The position numbers and the translations under genes were made by a program. Of a DNA stretch of 64,000 bases, positions 45,701-56,889 are shown piece by piece. The notes below the pieces were generated by a model, which had not been told where the DNA came from, did not search any database, and saw only the letters and a program-made list of their open reading frames with translations. The first letter of the stretch is position 1; the number at the start of each line of letters is the position of its first letter. Source of the DNA: Hyperoodon ampullatus (taxonomy: Eukaryota > Chordata > Mammalia > Artiodactyla > Ziphiidae); NCBI GenBank assembly GCA_949752795.1, contig OX457057.1:97739513-97803512 (forward strand), given 5' to 3'.

Positions 45701-48100
45701 GCCCCCTGGTCCCTTCCCACCCTGCTGGGCCTTAATCTGCTGTACCTGCAGTTCTGTGATCCTTTTTGGTTTCCTTTCTTTTGAAAATACTGACCGCAGT
45801 GCCATCCTGAGTCTGAGGCTTTGAAAACCCTCTTCCTGTGAACTTGCGGGTGATAAAGAAATAAAGGGCAGAGGGCTGTGGGTTTCACCAGCTGCCTTTG
45901 TTCTGGGCACAGAAGCAATGTCACAGGCAGACAGAGGTGGGGTGGGGGCCTGGAGTCTGTCCTTGAGGCTCCGAAGACTGTCCTGACGGGGCCTGGACAT
46001 CAAGGGGCAGGTGGCTGCCCGGGGTGCCCTGTGAGGTGGTGAGCTCCCTCGCATTGCAGCCGGGGTCCCACCTAAATGACTCGTGCCTAGGGTACCTGGA
46101 AGGATTTCCACACAGGGAGGTGCACTTGTTCTGCCAAGTTCCCTTCTAGCTGGGCTCCACGGGCAGGGCTTCGGGGCCCGGTCCTGCTGTCTGTCCTTCC
46201 ACCGACCTCAGCCATCCCGAGGGCAGACCCTGGGCTGCGACAGGCCTACTGCTGCTTCTCTCCAGAGGGGCCAGGTGGCGAGACACTGCCCTTCCTGCAG
46301 CTGCTGTGTGTGTGTGTATGTGTGTGTGTGGGGGGGGGCATGTGTGCCACTCAGGCCCCTGCAGAGAGAGAGAGAGTTTCTGGGTTCCAGTCCTGGCAGG
46401 GCCTCCGAGACCTGCTGATCAAGCCTCTCATAGTGCAGTGTTTGGATGCCCAGGGTTTCTGAGATGGATGCGCAGGGTGTCTGGCTCCTCAGTGGCCTCG
46501 ATTTTGTGTTCCCTTTGCTGCCTCTTAGAAACCAAGTGCTGGCAGCCAGCCAATGCATGCGGGGCTCCAATCTGGAATTCTTAAATTCATCACTGAATTT
46601 CAAATTCGGGACACACTCACTGTCCTTTTTACAGAGAAGGAAACTGAGGCCCAGGGAAGTTGAGTGGCTTGTCCAGACTCCCCCACTGGGAAGGAGTGGA
46701 GTTGGGACTGGGCCTCTCCTCACTTCCGGGTCTGCTCCCCAGCTTCTCCACGCTGCTCTGCAGGGTCCTGGGAGGCTGACCTGTGGGACTGCTTCAGTGG
46801 TACACTTACTCTCTGCCTTGACCAGTGGGGAGGACCGCCAGCTTATGGAAGGCAGAGAGGGGAGAGAACAAGGGCACTTACTCCCCCTAATGCCCCCTGT
46901 GGGGTTGCCACTGTCTGGCTGTATCCCTCAACTGAGGCCTTAGATACTCTCAGGCAGCCTCTCCCCTCAGGCCCCTTCTGGTCACCTCCCCAGCCCCATC
47001 AGGCTTAGCAGTGGAACAGACGGCTGCTGTTGGTCCAGGTTCCTGCATTCCTTTCCTACAGCTTGCCCTTACCTTTGAAAAGAATCTCTTTATTGAATGC
47101 TCCTCAAATGGTCCAGTTTGAGTATGCTTCCTGCCGGGACCCTGATTGAACCATACCATCCTGCCAGCTCATCGGCAAGGATCCCTGGGTCTGCTGAGTC
47201 ATCACAGATTGCAGCTGGGCCCGTGGGGGGTGCGGGGGGGGCTTTCTAATTCCTTCTCTCTGCCTCTGCTCATACCCTCCCCCCTCCCCTATCTGCTTGC
47301 TTTGCCTCCAGCCCTCACCTGTCATTCTTCCCCTGTCAGAGGTCTGGGGATGTTTAAGGGATGAGAGTGACAGCTAAGCAACTTTCACGCCTACCCTGTC
47401 TACCCATGATACATCCAGGAAGTAGTGCTCTGAGGTCTTGGACGTCACAGGCCAGTCAGACAGACCCTGAGTCCTTGGGCCAAGGTGTCTTGGAAGCCAG
47501 TGCACAGAAACAGGGTGACTTCACATTGCTGGAAGAGGCCTCTTCCCTGGGGACCCTCGATCAGGAAAGCTCACCCACTCACTCACTCACTTGCAATACA
47601 GAGGCTGACTCCCTACCAAGCCCACCCCCAAGGGAACTGCATGTCACTTCCTCATGGACTCTATCCCTGGCCCTTGGCTGAGGCTGGCTGTCCCACTACG
47701 TGTTCCCAGCACATCCCATCCCTCCTCGTTTTGTAACCCTCATCACAGCGATATCCCTTGTCCATTGTCTACATCCTCCACTGCTCCATCCTCTCCCTAA
47801 AAGGAGACCCTGTGTCTGCACTGCTGACCGCTGTATCCCCAACATCTGGCACAGTGCAGGGCACACAGTAAGGGTTCAGCAGATTGTTGAATTGAAATGG
47901 AAAAACAATATTTCAATCAATACCATGCAGATTATTCCTCTTGTATCTAGGTGGACACTAGGAGAACAGTGACCAGCGTGGCAGGCTGGGTCCTGGAGAG
48001 AACATCAGCCCGAGGAGGCTGGAGGCGGGGCTCTGGTCCCTGCTGTGCCTTATACTAAGTTGGGGACTCTGATCAGCCTCTGGGCTTTAGGTTTTCTGTA
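45700..48100. other. Intergenic, mostly unique sequence
   Basis: A GT run lies at about 46304-46340, a MIR relic at about 46600-46740 (AAGGAAACTGAGGCCCAG), and L2-like sequence at 47760-47900 (GTATCCCCAACATCTGGC). No gene was found. Confidence 0.45.
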
Positions 48101-48129
48101 AGATGGGGCTAATATTGACATTAATGTTT

Positions 48130-48735
48130 TCTACTGCTTCATAACGAATTATCACAAACTTCCCAACTTAAAACAGCACACATTTGTTATCCACCGTGTC
48201 CATGGGTCAGGAGCTGGGCACAGCTTAGCTCGGTCCTCTGCAAGGCTGCAGTCAAGGTGCTGCCAGGGCTGCATTCTCATCTGGAGATTTTAGTGAGGAT
48301 GGATTCACTTCCAGGCTCACACAGGTTGTTGGCAGAATTCATCTCCTTGTGGTAAAAGACTGAAATCTTGCTGGTTGGTGGTGGTGGGGGGACTGCTCTC
48401 AATCCCTAGAGGCCACCCACGGTTCCTTGCCATGACCCTCTCTATAGGCCCTCTCAGAACATGGTAGCTTACGTCTTCAAAGTCAGCGAGAGAGGAAGTC
48501 TCTAGCACCAGTCTGCTGGCGAGACTGGGTCTTTACAACATGTAATCAGGGAAAGGACATCCCATCACCTTTGCCAATATTGGTTAGATACTGGCATACT
48601 GGTTATTCCATTGATTAGAAACAAGTCCCAGGTGTTGCCCATACTCGAGGGGAGGAGATTACATAAGGGAATGAACGTGGGGATATGGGGATCATGGGGA
48701 TCACCTTAGAATCTGTCTCCTACTATATTAATTGC
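48130..48735 (-). mobile_element. MaLR/MLT1-like LTR relic
   Basis: ACGAATTATCACAAACTTCC is the reverse complement of the usual MLT1-type end (compare 55920-55960). CAAGGTGCTGCCAGGGCTGC and AGGCCACCCACGGTTCC follow in the expected order. Confidence 0.6.
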
Positions 48736-49554
48736 TCAGAATTCGTGAGGGAGTTAAATGAAAGAAAGCACAAAAGAACTTCACACAGTGCCTGGCACTT
48801 AGTGAAAACTCAGAAAGTGCCATAAAAGGCAGCTAGAAGCAGCTGTTTCTTCTTTGGCCCACTTGGAAATAGGAAATGTTGATCCATAATTGGTCCCCAG
48901 GCTCCACCATGTCCTATTGTCTTCCATCAGGCTGCTTCAGCCATTTATATCATCTGTCTGGATCTTGAAGGCAGTTGAATTTGTCATGTGGTGTTGGCTA
49001 GTATGATCAATAGGTGTTCTTATTATTGTAGTTTAAAGTTCTTGGAAGATAAGTTCTGTATCTTATTAACTTTTCTAGCCTCTGGTGCTCAGCTTTTTGG
49101 GTTTAAGATGTTGAGTTTAGTCTGAATGTTTCACAAGGGTTGAGCCACAGCACTAACCAGAACGATTTGAGTCCGAGCTATAGCCCCCGAGGGCACGTGG
49201 TAGTTGGTGGGAGGGAGGAAACAGGAGCAGGTTGGATGGACAAGTCAGGAAGGACAAGTAAGTACATGTCAGGCCCTGCTATGGGGAGCCCCCAGCTCCT
49301 GTTGCCATGTTTGCCCACCTGCCTCCACCCCAGGCTTTCTTCCCTTCTTAGCGTTCAGCTCCCCTCCCACACCTCCACCCCGCCTCGCCCACTCCGAGCA
49401 GGGTCTCCCTGGAATCTGGGTGTGGTGTGCCCTGCAGGTTTTAATGGGGGACGAAAAGAGGAATTCCTTCAGAGACATAGAGCATCTGGGCTGGGAAGAG
49501 CCTTAGACCCCTGGGAAGGGGTCAACAGCCATCTTTAGGATACGGGATGAGGAC

Positions 49555-49740
49555 TCGTGTCTGTCAAGTGCCTACTCCTGCCTCTGGGCTCCACACTTTA
49601 CGTATTTCATTTCCTCTGTTTCAATCTTCAAGGTAGATAAACGGAAGCCCAGAGAGGGGAAGCGGCTTCCTCTGGTCACACAGCTGCTGTGTGGCAGAGT
49701 TAGAACAGAACCTACATATCCTGAGCTGCTGGTCCAGGGT
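49555..49740 (-). mobile_element. MIR SINE
   Basis: Reverse MIR: TCAAGTGCCTACTCCTGCC, CGGAAGCCCAGAGAGGGGAA, GGTCACACAGCTGCTGTGTG. Confidence 0.75.
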
Positions 49741-49744
49741 TTTC

Positions 49745-50750
49745 TCTCAACAGTGCCCCTCCCTCAGGGTCTGTGGTCCCCTGGTGTTGCTAGGGCACCC
49801 TTGGCCCTGGCCCAGTTCTCTCTATGGAGCTCTGGCTCCCCACCCTCGATTCTTCTTTCCCTCTACCACTGCTTCTAGCACTTTCTCCACTGGGAGTGCT
49901 CTAGACTCCTGCTGACTCGGTAGCACCTCACTCATCCTCAGCCTGGCACCAGACCAGCCATGCAGCCCATCCAGACCCTGAGCGTAGGCATTCTTTCCCA
50001 GCAGGGGAAGAAGCAGTTTGAGGCTCACATATCCGAGCAGCTGTTGCCCAACTCAGATCTGTAGAAGACAAACCAGAGGGGTCATTTCTGGGCAAAGCCA
50101 CGGCCCTCAGAGCTGGAGTCTCTTCAGAGAGGCAGAAGGCCCATCTCAGCTGCAGGAGGTGGGTGGTGAGTGGGGGTCCTGCTGGAGCAGGGTCACCTGC
50201 CCTGGGCCAGTCAGATGGGAGGTTCACCCACCCTCCTCAAGTAGAAAAGTGGAGGCCAGAAACCCAGAGGCAGTAGCCCAGTGGCTAGGACTGTAAGAGC
50301 CTGTAGAGGATTGAAACATTCCTCAAACCCTAATGTGGGATGCTTTTGTTTCTCCCTCTGCTTTCCCTGAAGGAGTTGGGGTGAACCCTTTGAAAGGCAT
50401 GTCTTCAGGGTGGGAAGGGAAGGAGAGCTCGGTGCCTGTCTTCCTTTTACACCCAGATTAGGTATGGGGAGGGTTGGGGGCAGATGTCCAGGCTGAGAGA
50501 AGCTGGCTGTGGCTCTGCACGGGGGAGGCTGCCTGGGCCTGAGCCAGGCCTGTGCTGGGACTCTGTTAGCACTGGAGCTGCTGTGAGGGCTCAGACAGGC
50601 TGGCACTACCTCGAAGCCTGGCCTGTTCCAAGAAAACACTCTAAAACCAGTCAGTGACCCGGGGGAAGAACATCCTGCAACCTAGTTTTACTTCCTTTCA
50701 AAAGTTTCAGCCTCCTCTGGGGTAGAACCTAGAAAAGAAGAAAGCACACA
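49745..50750. other. Intergenic, no recognised feature
   Basis: A unique-looking, GC-rich stretch. I see no exon, known repeat or clear motif. Confidence 0.4.
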
Positions 50751-51240
50751 CCAGACACACACACACACACACACCTCTCCCTCACCTACCATGGAGTATG
50801 GGTTGCAGACCCCTCACCTCCCTGGGCCTGTGCCGTGGAACACACACGTGGTCTTGAAGACTCATACGAAGCCCACCCAGTCACACACAACCATCCACAA
50901 ACACACTGTGACTGTCAGTAGCACGCAGCCACAGAGCCACTCATCACCACAGGTGACCACGCACTCACACACCGGACAGCCGAGCACGTGAAACCATGCA
51001 CACTGTGCCCAGTGAGACTTCACCACACACATCCGCACTCACCCGTTCACCTGCATGTGATCACACACAGCTGGATACTGTGACACACAGGGATTCTGAA
51101 TCCACACAGTCACGCACAGACTCATACCACCCTACACACCCACAGTCACACTCAGGCACACTCATGGGTAAGTGGAACACACAGTCATAGGCAACTGCAC
51201 ACAACCAGACACCGTCACGGGCAATCCCACGGAACACGGA
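50751..51240. repeat. CA-rich low-complexity block
   Basis: A short pure AC run (about 50755-50774) followed by nearly 400 bp rich in CACACA and CAGTCACAC phrases without a fixed period. It is likely a decayed microsatellite or minisatellite. Confidence 0.7.
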
Positions 51241-51244
51241 ATGA

Positions 51245-53095
51245 CAGGGAGGCCCCAGATGGTGCTTTAACACAAGCAGCAGGGGCAAGGGGCTGGGGGA
51301 GCCTTGTTCTCTGAAATGGGGGTTGGTGAGGGCCTGGCTGTGACTGAGTCCGGGACAGAGGAGTTCACTCAGCCCCCCAGATGGTCCACTTCCCGGTCAT
51401 CCCTTCAGAGTAGCAGAAACTGGGAAGTTAGTCGGCTCCACTTCCCGCCCAGCAGGGCATTCCTGGGTCCTGATGCAGTGTCCGCAGCCTCCTCGCTCCC
51501 TCCCCTTTCGCCCCGCTGGGTTTCTGGCAGGAAGCTTGGACCAACAAGGGAGTGCGGTGAGTCAGCAGGAAAGGGCTCAGGGAATGCGGGTGGGTGACCA
51601 GTGGGGCCTGCAGTTGCTGAAGCTTCCGAGGGAGGAGCGGCTGCCCTTCATCGTGAGGGGCTGCTCCCTGGAGTCACTCCTCCAGGGGAGGGAGGGTTAC
51701 AGGCAGGGGACTGGGGGATGATGGCCATTTCTCAGGCAACCCTGTGTGCAAGGAAGCAGATGAAAGGGGCCATGCTCCCCCAACAGGCTGCCCTCGGACC
51801 TCCCTTGCCTGCTGGGGGCTCGGCCCCCGCGTGGTCCTCAGCTGGGCTTGGCCCACACGCAGCCCTGCGGCCCCAGCACCATACCCTGCTCTCCACCATC
51901 ACTGACTCATTCATTTATTCAGCCATTCATGGAGCACCTACCACACCAAGCTGCATGGTCTGTGCCTTCCCATGGGGAAGGTCACCTAAAAGATGATTCC
52001 AGGGCAATGTAGGGACAGAGATGTACACACACTATTGGGAAGCTGCTGGGGCTGGCTGCTTGCGGTCCTTTACCTCCAACCCCTGCAATGGAGGCCAGGA
52101 TGGCTGTTGATGGTGGTGCCCTTCCCTTAGGGTGTTCTTGACCTCTGACCTCTCCCAAACCAGGTGAGCAGCACAGCCAGGATAACCCTTTCAGGGAAGG
52201 CACGGGTGGGCACGCCTGTTAATAATATGGCCCTTTTCATTTTCCCAGGAGTCAGGGAAAAAGTTTTCAGATCTGAAGGACAAAATTTTAAATGCCACAT
52301 CTGAAGGAAACCTTTATAAAACAACATTCCATCTCCTGCAGCCTGGCAGAGTCCCCACAAGCATTCTCCTTGCTGTCTCAGGGTTATTATTATGAACTCC
52401 CCTTACCACCGGACCAGATATGGTGATGCTTTCTTGGGCTCAGAGTAGGTGGCCAAAAACACTCATGGAAGGGCTAATGGGCTAATGAGCCCAGACCTCT
52501 GGGCAGAAAGCTTAGAAAGAGGTGGCAAAAGTACAGAATGCTCCCCGGTAGGGGGTATGGGGTTTGGGGAGTGGTGGATGCCGCAGGGGTCTCTCTCTTG
52601 CTCCCTGAACTCTTCTCAAGAGGAGCATGAGGACAAGTTTCCTCCTTTCTTCTTCACTGCAGGGCTCAGCTGCTTCCACTCCTCTGGGTACTACACCGCA
52701 TCCTCCCAACATTGTCTGAAGGCTGCATCCCAGTCTCATTTCATCCCCCTTTCCTGGCTGTCCCTGAACTTGAAGATAAGCACCAGCCATGTTCCTTCTA
52801 ATCTCTTCTAATTGCTCCATGGAAATGATAACAGCAGGAAAGTTATGAAAGTTCTGGAATCTCACAGAGTTCTTACATCCCAATCTACAATCCATTTAAA
52901 AAAAAAGAAAATTCATCACTGCTTCACATATATAATGCAATTTTTAAAACTCCAGATAGGTGAAATATTTAAATATAAAAAGACACCACAGATGCCATGA
53001 AAAAAACCCCACAGGTGACCATTTGTTTTTTGTTATTTTAGGGTGAGTGAGATGTTTTAAGCAGAAAACCAGAAAAGCCTGATATGTTGAACCAC
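51245..53095. other. Intergenic, L2-like piece only
   Basis: An L2-like relic lies at 51895-52000 (ACTCATTCATTTATTCAGCC). Nothing else was recognised. Confidence 0.4.
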
Positions 53096-53763
53096 AGAAA
53101 TTTGTAAAGTTCTGACAACAAAAGCTCTATATACAAAGTCAAAACACAAAGAACAAGCTGGAGAAAATATTTACAACAGACTGAACACGGGTTTATACCC
53201 CTAATCTACAAAGAGCTTTCACAAGTCAACAACCAAAAGATAACTCAGTAAAAAAAAGAACAAAGGACCAGCAGGTAATCCATAGAAGAGGAATTATAAT
53301 TAGTTAATAAGTGTGTGTGTAAAGATGTTCACTCTACCTTACAGTTTTAAAGCAAGAAATTAACTCTGCTGGGATACAAACATTAGAAAGATGGGTAATA
53401 TTTAGTATGTACTGACGAGGAGGTGGGTTAATGGGTCTTTTCATAGGCTGTATTGTTGGGAGGAGACGTAGGTAAATCCTTCGTGGAGGGTGCCTTAGCA
53501 ACGTCTCTTAAAACTTGAATATGCAAGCCCTTTGTCCCAACAGCTCTATTTCTAGGAATTTATCCTAGCATACAGGTACGTGCTCACACATCAGGATGCT
53601 CATGGTGCGTTTTGGGGGAGCTGGTGTGAAGTTGCTCCTCACGCACTTGTGCTTGGGCTCTGCCCCCTTGGGACTCTACAGGCACCAGGGTGTGGGCATT
53701 ACACAGCCCAGAAAACCCACCTGTTTTTCCCTAAGCCAGGCCGCTTAGAGCCCATTCACTCTT

Positions 53764-53975
53764 TTTTTTTTTTTTTTTTTTTTTGCGGTACGCGGGCCTC
53801 TCACTGTTGTGGCCTCTCCCGTTGCGGAGCACAGGCTCCGGACGCGCAGGCTCAGCGGCCATGGCTCACGGGCCCAGCCGCTCCGCGGCACGTGGGATCT
53901 TCCCGGACCGGGGCACGAACCCGTGTCCCCTGCATCGGCAGGCGGACTCTCAACCACTGCGCCACCAGGGAAGCC
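53764..53975 (-). mobile_element. CHR-type SINE, compact form
   Basis: Reverse copy with a poly-T of about 20 bases, then GCGGTACGCGGGCCTCTCAC. The target duplication CCCATTCACTCTT lies at 53751-53763 and 53976-53988. It looks the least diverged SINE in the window. Confidence 0.96.
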
Positions 53976-54149
53976 CCCATTCACTCTTAACGGTGCTCAT
54001 GAACCCCTGCTGGTTACCTACTCAGTTCCCACTCCTCCCTATTTCCCCTTTCCCAACTTCCTAATTTTTATTGGAAAAAATCCCCCTACTTTGGGAAAGC
54101 CATCTGTTCCTCTAACCCCAGAGGATTAAACCCTCTGGAAACTCCAGAG

Positions 54150-54580
54150 CTCGGGGTGGAGGGAAATATGACCTAGACTAAATCTGTCAGGACATTCCGC
54201 CTCCACACCACAGTGATTGGTTCAGTGATGAGCACATGACCTAAGCTGGTCCAGTCAGCATGCATCCTAGGAGTTTTGCTGGACAGAGTCTAGGACAGAG
54301 ATTTTTCTTTTTCTATGAATAGTGTCATGAGTGAATGTGGGCCCTGAACTGCTCTAGGTCTTTTCACTACAAAAAAGAAAATGATTCTGTGGACAAAGCT
54401 AACCTATAGAGCAGGACTGAGCCCAAAGAACCACAGAAGAATGGAACCAGAACCTAATGATATTAAGAACCTCTGGATCAAACTACACCTGAATCCCCAC
54501 TCAGCCCCTAGGCTTTTCTGACACAGGAAGCAATACATTCTCTCTATTGTCTAAGCCAGTTGGATAGGAGATGTTTGTGT
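54150..54580. repeat. Unclassified old interspersed repeat
   Basis: CAGTGATTGGTTCAGTGATG and GAGCACATGACCTAAGCTGG are phrases I recall from an old mammalian repeat that I cannot name with confidence. Confidence 0.35.
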
Positions 54581-55494
54581 GCTTGCAGTGGAAGCTCCCC
54601 ACAAACACAGAGCCCCTCCCCCTCTCTGACAACTGGTTCCTTGTCTCTGTGAGGCTCAGTCTTAGAAAACAAAGGCCTATTAATTCTTCCTAGGAGTTAG
54701 GGAAGCCCTGACTTTTTTTTACCCAAGCCTTGATTGCTTTGGAGTGAGTTGGGATGGTGGGCGAAGGAGAGAGAAAAATGCCTCCCCATCTTTGTGAGCT
54801 TCCTGTAGCAGTGTGGGCAAGTCAGATATTAATATCTCACTGAATTATCTCACCATATTTGTTTCAGCTGAAAAATTAGAAACAGTTCGATTGCCCATCA
54901 ATAGGGTAACTACTCATGGTCCATCCTCAGCAGCCTTTAGAAATATGGAGGAAATGGTACATGTACTGCCATGAAAGGCACCCCAAATATATCATTTATT
55001 GAAAAAAACAGGTTGAAGAACAGGATGAGTAGTATAATCCCACTTCTGCATGCTAGAATTATAAGTATATGGGTCTATCTGAATTGAATAAGTTCTAGAA
55101 AGAAGATCACTTTATACAACAAATTTTTTATTATCTCTGGAGGATGGGATTCTTGAAGGATTAGCATTTTCTATTTTTTTCCATTTCTTTATTGAGTTTT
55201 TATGGCCCTGGCATCTGGTCTATAGTTCCCTATTTCCTTCTGTGGTGGTAACTGGAGGCCTTATGGGAGCTCTTATTGCCTGAGTGTACAGTCCAACATC
55301 CCCACTCCTCCCAGAAACTCTAGGCCTGGCCTGTTCGTAGATCCATACAAGACACCTCCAGGATGGGCAGGACATCAGATCAGTGCTGAGTTTTCAATTG
55401 TTCTTACCCTGGTGTATGGTGCCGAGGAGAGAGTGATAGGGTAGCACGCCAGGGCTGAGTGGTGACCTGCTGTCCGATTTTGTTGGAGGGAGAC

Positions 55495-55983
55495 ATTGGC
55501 TTGGATAGTAGGCTGAATAATGATCCTCAAAGATATCAGATCCTCATCCCTTGAAAACTATAAATGTTACCTTCTATGGAAAAAAGTTCTTAGCAGATGT
55601 AAGGTTAAGCTGGGGGTCCTGACACGGAGGGATGCTTTTGGATTATCCAGATAGGTTCTAAATGCAATCACAAGTGTCCCTACATGAGAGAGGCAGAGGG
55701 AAATTTGACACAGATAGAAGAGGAGAAGGCAATGTGACCTGGAGTGATGCAGCCACAAGCCAAAGAATGCCAGCAGCCATGAGGAGCTACAAGAGGCAAA
55801 GAACAGATTCTCTCTTAAAGTCTCTGGAGGGAGGATAGCCCTACGGACACCTTGATTTGGGCCCAGTGATACTGATTTTGGACTTCTGGCCTCCAGGACT
55901 ATAAGAGAACAAATTTCTGTTGTTTTAAACCACCAAGTTCATGATAATTTGTTACAGCAGCCATAGGAAACTAACATAGCTTT
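55495..55983 (+). mobile_element. MLT1-type MaLR LTR
   Basis: GGCTGAATAATGATCCTC, TTATCCAGATAGGTTC, CCTTGATTTGGGCCCAGTG, GACTTCTGGCCTCCAGGACT and TTTGTTACAGCAGCCATAGG occur in order, ending near CTAACATAG. Confidence 0.7.
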
Positions 55984-56654
55984 AGAAAGTGAGGCATAAG
56001 TGTAGCTGTACAAAATACTCTTCACTGCTGATTTGCCTGCCTAATTAGACACCGCTGAGGCTGAAAAGAAAAGAAGGTTGCTTTCTCTGGATACCCTTGA
56101 AAGAGTCCCAGAGACATCTAAGGGGCTCTGGCACTTGGGACGAGGAATCGTGGGGTTCCGTGGAGCCTACCCTTGGCTGTCTACTAGGCCTCAGCTGGGG
56201 TGGGAGACCAGAGGGTTTGCCTAGCAACCACAGAAGCATAGCAAGACACCCCACTGTGCTCTGGTTTCTCTTCAGAGCCCCTTTGTGTCTGTATTGTTAG
56301 AGTGTAGAGGCTATTAGAAACGTAACAAACATCAACCCTCTGCTCAAAATAACTTCCCACTTTCTAAAAATGGAATTATACCCCGTAGTAACATTTCTCA
56401 CTCCCACAATAGTAAAATTTCTCACTCCCTCATGCTCTGTGGGTTTGTGACTGGCCCAAGAGGGAACTACTATTAATGGCAATTTCCACCTGATGTAACA
56501 CCCTTGATGACCCATCTGCCCATGGAGGGTGACAGTCCCTTGCATAACAGGCCTCTTCCCTTCCTCCCATGGAACCTCTCCAAGGGCATTTTGGTTTTGC
56601 TTGCTCTGATATCTGTAGTCTCTCTTGGGATATAAAATAATGATAGTAAGATAA

Positions 56655-56885
56655 TTGTAATAATAAATCAACTGCTTATGTAACTCTTACAATGTGTCAG
56701 GCATTGTCTTAAGCACCTTACTTGTATTAACTCATGTATTTCTCATGACTATCTTATGTAGTAAGTACTATATTACTGTACTCATTTTATAGATGAGAAA
56801 ACTGAGGCACAGAGAGGTTAAGAACTTGCCCAAGGTCACACAGTTATCAGGTAGCTGAGCTGGGGTTTGAACCCAGGATGAAGGG
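56655..56885 (-). mobile_element. MIR SINE, near full length
   Basis: Reverse MIR: GTCAGGCATTGTCTTAAGCA, ATGAGAAAACTGAGGCACAG, AAGGTCACACAGTTATCAGG. Confidence 0.88.
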
Positions 56886-56889
56886 CTTC

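Larger units (their letters stand above)
53100..55195 (+). mobile_element. Old L1M in two parts (about 53100-53590 and 54845-55195)
   Basis: Left part: CCCTAATCTACAAAGAGCTT, then ATTTCTAGGAATTTATCCTA. Right part: CGATTGCCCATCAATAGGG, then AGTATAATCCCACTTCTGC. These are consecutive in L1 ORF2/3' UTR order, so the sequence between them was probably inserted or is unrelated. Confidence 0.6.

Noticed and set aside
45424..45735. Plus-strand frame starting MASLSKRKRATVARG as a possible small gene
   Set aside because: No family resemblance, no splice sites that pair, and a composition explained by the CpG-rich block.
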